Shown here in pieces: positions 60,661 through 64,000 of a stretch of DNA of 64,000 nt. The position numbers and the translations under genes were made by a program. The stretch is from JAFNGF01 sp964567045 (GTDB lineage: Bacteria > Planctomycetota > Phycisphaerae > Sedimentisphaerales > Anaerobacaceae): assembly GCA_964567045.1 (NCBI GenBank), contig CAZMLE010000004.1, forward strand, positions 1 to 64,000. Direction: 5' to 3'. Within the stretch, counting starts at the first letter, position 1, and every line of letters begins with the position of its first letter. The notes beneath the pieces are model-generated. The model was given only the letters and a program-made list of their open reading frames with translations, was not told the origin of the DNA and ran no database searches.

Positions 60661-60695
60661 TTGGCTTTGGCGCCTAATGACCTATAATGGTCATT
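60661..60695 (+). promoter_or_regulatory. Predicted promoter with dyad over the -10 box
   Basis: TTGGCT (60661-60666) and TATAAT (60683-60688), 16-base spacer. AATGACC (60676-60682) and GGTCATT (60689-60695) flank the -10 exactly, a typical place for a repressor. Confidence 0.6.
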
Positions 60696-60738
60696 CGCTC
60701 GTGCAGACTGCACTTTATCAGACAGAAAGGACGCTGAA

Positions 60739-61665
60739 ATGAACTCGATCTATCGGTCAAATGGCCGCGAACAGGACCGCATCAGCCGGCGCAGTGTGCT
60801 CAAAGTTGCCGCCCGAATAAGCGCCGGTAGTGCCATCGCTCTGGCTCTTCCCTCTTGCAGTGTGACAGAAAAACGTGCGCCACGGGCTGTTACCAAGGGC
60901 CGGATTAACCAGTCTATCTGCTATTGGTGCTTCCAGAAGTACTGGGACCTGCCGACGACCTGCCGAATCGCCAGCCAGCTCGGCTGCAAGAGCGTGGAGC
61001 TGGTCGAACCTAAGGACTGGCCGATCCTAAAAGAGCACGGGCTGGTCTGCGCCATTGCTAATAGTCACGGGTTTGACAAGGGCATGAATAACCCTGCCTA
61101 CCACGATATGTGCTTGGGAAAACTGCGTGACGCCATCGATGCCTGTGCCGAGTATAACTTTCCCAGCGTCATTACGTTCACAGGCTTCCGCGAGGATATT
61201 CCAGACGATTTGGGCATCAAGAACTGCGTGGCCGGTTATAAAAAAATCGTCGGCTACGCCGAGAAAAAGAAGGTGAACCTCTGTCTGGAAATTCTCAACA
61301 GCCGGATCGACGTCGAAATGAAAGGACATCCCGGCTATCAAGGCGACCACACCGATTACTGCATGGAAATTGTCAGGCAGGTCGGCTCGCCGAGGATGAA
61401 ACTGCTGTTTGATATTTATCACGTGCAGATAATGGATGGTGACATAATTGCCCGAATCCGCCAGTACAAGGACTACATCGGCCACTATCACACGGCCGGC
61501 AGCCCCGGTCGCAACGAGCTGGACGACAGCCAGGAGATCAACTACAAGCCCATCATGGAAGAAATTGCCAGGACCGGCTATACGGGCTATGTTGGCCAGG
61601 AGTTCATTCCGACCCGCGACCCGCTGGCAAGCCTCAGACAAGCCGTCAGCCTGTGTGACGTTTGA
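60739..61665 (+). CDS. Tat-exported hydroxypyruvate isomerase-like sugar-phosphate isomerase/epimerase
   Basis: 308 residues; Tat motif SRRSVLK and a lipobox-like PSC follow, so exported. Xylose-isomerase-like TIM barrel: INQSICYWCFQKYWDLPTTCRIASQLGCKSVELVEPKDW, FPSVITFTGFREDIPDD, VNLCLEILNSRID (metal-binding Glu), GHPGYQGDHTDYCMEIVRQVGSPRMKLLFDIYHVQIMDGD, HYHTAGSPGRNELDDSQEINY and GYVGQEFIPT (second Glu). Residues match hydroxypyruvate isomerases, whose substrate is uncertain in exported forms. Confidence 0.85.
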   Translation: MNSIYRSNGREQDRISRRSVLKVAARISAGSAIALALPSCSVTEKRAPRAVTKGRINQSICYWCFQKYWDLPTTCRIASQLGCKSVELVEPKDWPILKEHGLVCAIANSHGFDKGMNNPAYHDMCLGKLRDAIDACAEYNFPSVITFTGFREDIPDDLGIKNCVAGYKKIVGYAEKKKVNLCLEILNSRIDVEMKGHPGYQGDHTDYCMEIVRQVGSPRMKLLFDIYHVQIMDGDIIARIRQYKDYIGHYHTAGSPGRNELDDSQEINYKPIMEEIARTGYTGYVGQEFIPTRDPLASLRQAVSLCDV

Positions 61666-61860
61666 TGCGCGTATGAAAGCGCCTCGATAAACCGCAGAGA
61701 AGGCTGAGCCCGCACCCAGACGGGCAAAGGTCGATCCTCGTTTCTCGATTCTCGTCGAGCATCGAGCATCCAGCATCGAGGATGCTCTTTGCCAACCTGT
61801 ACTTGGTTCGCACCGGTTGTTTCTGAGGGGTACGATGTTCCCTTCCCATCCCACTATTCT
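61666..61860. repeat. Word tract (TCTCGAT / ATCGAGC) and empty stretch
   Basis: TCGTTTCTCGATTCTCGTC then ATCGAGCATCCAGCATCGAG words at about 61735-61785, possibly folding back on itself. Nothing else was recognised before the next promoter. Confidence 0.55.
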
Positions 61861-61872
61861 GAAGAATTTACC

Positions 61873-61902
61873 TTGAAAAGAGGGTGGCTAATCTGGTATA
61901 AA
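61873..61902 (+). promoter_or_regulatory. Promoter of the dockerin protein gene
   Basis: TTGAAA (61873-61878) and TATAAA (61897-61902), 18-base spacer ending AATCTGG, followed by TCAA. Near twin of 43446-43475. A hairpin CGTAGTA/TACTACG lies at 61940-61957 in the leader. Confidence 0.65.
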
Positions 61903-62045
61903 TCAATTAATTGATGACTGGAAGTTTTTATCCGTTCTCCGTAGTAGTCTTACTACGAAGGATGAATCGTTCGTTTTGCTGGTGTTTTGGTGGGTGGCCA
62001 AAGCACAGTCGTTGTCATTCTGATCTTTTTTGTAGGAGGACTATC

Positions 62046-62069
62046 ATGTCTAAAAATTGTTATTTCTAA
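62046..62069 (+). CDS. Possible seven-codon leader peptide (MSKNCYF)
   Basis: ATG 62046 is preceded by a full AGGAGGA site at 5-base spacing and the frame ends at TAA after seven codons, about 48 bases before the dockerin gene start. It could be a translated leader, or the start of a lost gene. Confidence 0.4.
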   Translation: MSKNCYF

Positions 62070-62116
62070 TTTCCCCTGTTACGAAAACTAAACAACGATT
62101 TTGGAGGAGAAATACA

Positions 62117-63559
62117 ATGTTTAAGAAAATGACATGTTTGATTTCTTTTGTTCTGCCGCTGGTTCTGTTCGACAGTGCCTCGGCCCAGATATTATACTGG
62201 GACGCCGGCGGGACCGACAAGCTCTGGAGCACACCAGCCAACTGGAGTACCAATACCGTACCGACCGGGGACGATGACGTTTCGATCGATGAGCCGGCTA
62301 ACACACATTGCGAGATCCAGGCTGCTATTACCGCCCAATGCGTTACACTGAGGGTCGGCAATTCCGGTGTCACCACAAACCTGGATATTAGCGGGGGATC
62401 ACTTTCGGCAAGTGGGGCCTACATCGGTGTGGATAATACCTCCGGCCACGGCATCCTGAATATGAGCGGCGGCTTATTTTCTACCGGGGACTTGCATGTC
62501 GGCTTGGCAGGCACCGGTACGCTCAATATGACAGGCGGTACCATCGAGCTAGTTGGCAACCTGGCGATACCCGACGGGAGCGGTACCGGCTCGGTGAGCC
62601 TCCGCGGCGGCACTATCAAGGCATCCAATCTCCGTATAACCTCCGCCTCTGGCTCAATGAATATTACCGAAGGCACACTGATCCTTGCCGGCGATGATAC
62701 CACAACAATTCAAACCTACATCGACAAGGGCTGGATTACCACCTATGGCGGCTACGGCACGCTGCAGTTGGATTATGACGTCACGGATAAAGGCAAAACC
62801 ACATTGAAGGCTGTCTACATGCTTAATCCGAATCCGGCGAATGGTTCGAGCGTAAATGTCAGCTTTAACCAGCTTCAATGGACGTTACCCGATCCAAAAC
62901 TCCCGGGAGGCCTCGTAACCTGTGATGTCTACTTCGGAACCAATCCCGACATCGAGGCCAACCCCAAGGTTGTCATTCGCCAGGCGGTTGAGTCAGTATC
63001 CGTTACGCTGGCCCCTCTAACGACTTACTATTGGGCACTTGACCTATACGACTCCAGCATCAGCACCACTGTGCCGGTTCATCTGAGCCCCATTCTCACA
63101 TTCAACACTATGAACCAGCCACCAATTGTCAATGCCGGTGCGGATGTAGTGACCTGGCTGGAAGAGGGTGTTGTCAGGACCGGGAATCTGGACGCGACCG
63201 TCACTGACGATGGTGGGCCCATTCCTTATACTGTGCATTGGACGGTGGTTAGCGAACCCAATGCAGGGGCCGCTGCTATAGCGACAGCCAATGCCGAGGA
63301 TACGAGCATTACCCTGACAGCCGTGGGCCAGTATGTCTTGAAGTTGGAGGCATTTGACGGTGAATACACCAGCTCGGACACAGTCACGATCACGGTGTAT
63401 AACGACAGTTGCGAAGCAGCCAAGTCACTGCCGAACTATCAACCCTTGGTAGGGGATCTTGATGGGGACTGCCAGGTCGATGCTATTGATTTTGCATTAC
63501 TGGCGGAAAACTGGCTGAAGGACAATTCACTGACGGAAGAGTGGTTCAAGGTCGGTTGA
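62117..63559 (+). CDS. Secreted multi-domain protein with C-terminal dockerin
   Basis: 480 residues from ATG 62117 with GGAGGAG 7 bases upstream; an upstream frame (62057) is less likely. Signal peptide MFKKMTCLISFVLPLVLFDSASA. Residues about 20-210 look like a right-handed beta-helix or autotransporter-like repeat region (LNMSGGLFSTGDLHVGLAGTGTLNMTGGTIELVG). About 240-340 is fibronectin/Ig-like (ANGSSVNVSFNQLQWTLPDP) and 345-440 a PKD/Ig-like domain (QPPIVNAGADVVTWLEEGVVRTGNLDATVTDDGG). The end carries a dockerin repeat (GDLDGDCQVDAIDFALLAENWLKD). It is probably an extracellular adhesin or polymer-binding protein. Confidence 0.82.
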   Translation: MFKKMTCLISFVLPLVLFDSASAQILYWDAGGTDKLWSTPANWSTNTVPTGDDDVSIDEPANTHCEIQAAITAQCVTLRVGNSGVTTNLDISGGSLSASGAYIGVDNTSGHGILNMSGGLFSTGDLHVGLAGTGTLNMTGGTIELVGNLAIPDGSGTGSVSLRGGTIKASNLRITSASGSMNITEGTLILAGDDTTTIQTYIDKGWITTYGGYGTLQLDYDVTDKGKTTLKAVYMLNPNPANGSSVNVSFNQLQWTLPDPKLPGGLVTCDVYFGTNPDIEANPKVVIRQAVESVSVTLAPLTTYYWALDLYDSSISTTVPVHLSPILTFNTMNQPPIVNAGADVVTWLEEGVVRTGNLDATVTDDGGPIPYTVHWTVVSEPNAGAAAIATANAEDTSITLTAVGQYVLKLEAFDGEYTSSDTVTITVYNDSCEAAKSLPNYQPLVGDLDGDCQVDAIDFALLAENWLKDNSLTEEWFKVG

Positions 63560-63593
63560 CCGACCCCCTGCTTTCACAGGGGCACTTGAGCTT

Positions 63594-63636
63594 ACCGGGG
63601 CGTTTGAAACGCGTTTCAAACGCCCCGGTTCATTTT
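63594..63636 (+). terminator. Strong intrinsic terminator
   Basis: ACCGGGGCGTTTGAAAC and GTTTCAAACGCCCCGGT form a 17-bp perfect stem with a 2-base loop, followed by TCATTTTT, after the dockerin gene. Confidence 0.85.
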
Positions 63637-63712
63637 TGATGTATGGTAAGGATTTCTCTGGCTGCTTGGCGCCAGACCGTATGCCATCGAATGGGGAATC
63701 GTTGTGCGCTCT

Positions 63713-64000
63713 TTAAGGTTCGAGCTTCGTGGTGTTAGGCTCGTCTGCCTTTTGCGTTTCTTCAGGCTCACTTTTGTCTTTTTGTTTTTCTTCGGTTTTC
63801 TTCTCTGGCTTTTGCTCGTCCTCGAGCAAGTCTGACAGTTCCTTAGTCAGGTCTTTGGCTTTCCAGTCGGCAATCTCGTAAATCCACGCCTGATGTTTGG
63901 CAGTAAACTCTTTTGCCTTGTCGTCAGCGAGCAGTTTTGCTTCCTTTTCTTTCAGCTCCTGCTCGGACTCAGTTTTGCTTATCGTGGTAGGCCTTTCGCC
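63713..64000 (-). CDS. DUF4340-like protein, C-terminal part (5' end outside window)
   Basis: 95 codons open from the right edge to TAA at 63713-63715. The visible end reads LLADDKAKEFTAKHQAWIYEIADWKAKDLTKELSDLLED, resembling the last domain of DUF4340 proteins (xxxWxYEIxxWKAxxLTK), followed by a highly charged Lys/Glu tail (about 30 residues). DUF4340 proteins are usually periplasmic and sit with ABC-transporter-like gliding/export genes. The rest is outside the window, so the family call is tentative. Confidence 0.5.
   Translation of the reverse strand, partial: GERPTTISKTESEQELKEKEAKLLADDKAKEFTAKHQAWIYEIADWKAKDLTKELSDLLEDEQKPEKKTEEKQKDKSEPEETQKADEPNTTKLEP

Overview
The window looks like a piece of a draft or metagenome-assembled planctomycete genome, most likely Phycisphaerae/Sedimentisphaerales-like. 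There is a run of 100 Ns at 57939-58038. The affiliation is inferred from gene content: type II pseudopilins with the FTLIELLVVIAII start, a PEP-CTERM protein, dockerin-bearing secreted proteins, UnbV/ASPIC FG-GAP proteins, Tat-exported Gfo/Idh dehydrogenase and sugar isomerase, a planctomycete-type c-heme tail, many carbohydrate-active enzymes and an archaeal/bacterial V-type ATPase. No rRNA, tRNA, CRISPR array or integrase was seen.

Layout. 1-9.9 kb: secreted polymer-use genes (a dockerin/lamin-tail protein entering from the left edge, a ThuA-like protein, a GH28 polygalacturonase broken at its 3' end by a palindromic repeat, a beta-propeller protein with a structured leader, a TIM-barrel glycosidase-like protein, a DUF401 membrane protein and a GntP permease). 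10.0-16.65 kb (+): three overlapping genes for a TPR/FG-GAP/UnbV lipoprotein, a TPR protein and an UnbV protein. 28.7-16.7 kb (-): a seven-gene operon facing that trio: RidA/chorismatase-like protein, hydrazine-synthase-alpha-like diheme propeller protein, UnbV protein, a ten-heme cytochrome/YVTN/peroxidase-like fusion, a propeller protein and two orphan periplasmic binding proteins. 29-39 kb: a DUF4832 glycosidase-like protein, Gfo/Idh oxidoreductase plus a remnant of another, PHP phosphoesterase, STAS protein, sugar isomerase, a large glycosidase-like protein and a PAC2 protein. 39.5-42.3 kb: Ser/Thr kinase with TPRs. 42.3-44.2 kb: a pseudopilin and a PEP-CTERM gene, each next to a degenerate copy of the 3' end of atpD. 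44.4-57.3 kb (-): GH127, malate dehydrogenase and the V-ATPase operon H-I-K-E-C-(S23)-F-A-B-D, whose K subunit carries the Na+-ligand pattern. 57.4-64 kb: two tandem pseudopilins, an FG-GAP/dockerin protein, a Tat-exported isomerase-like protein, a dockerin protein and the end of a DUF4340-like gene.

The most unusual feature is a dense population of short repeats of at least four kinds: (i) 'word' tracts made of imperfect tandem 6-12-base words that differ from tract to tract; (ii) GC-rich palindromes such as CCCGCC-NNN-GGCGGG and the ACCGGTTAACC class; (iii) a CTTCGACTnnGCTCAGG-like element; (iv) a ~50-bp double hairpin closed by an outer stem. They sit between genes but also inside reading frames, where they add in-frame peptides, build signal-peptide regions, supply stop codons or break genes. 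A four-helix-bundle (S23) gene lies between two word tracts inside the V-ATPase operon, and the atpD 3' end is present three times. These suggest recurrent small insertions by mechanisms not visible here.
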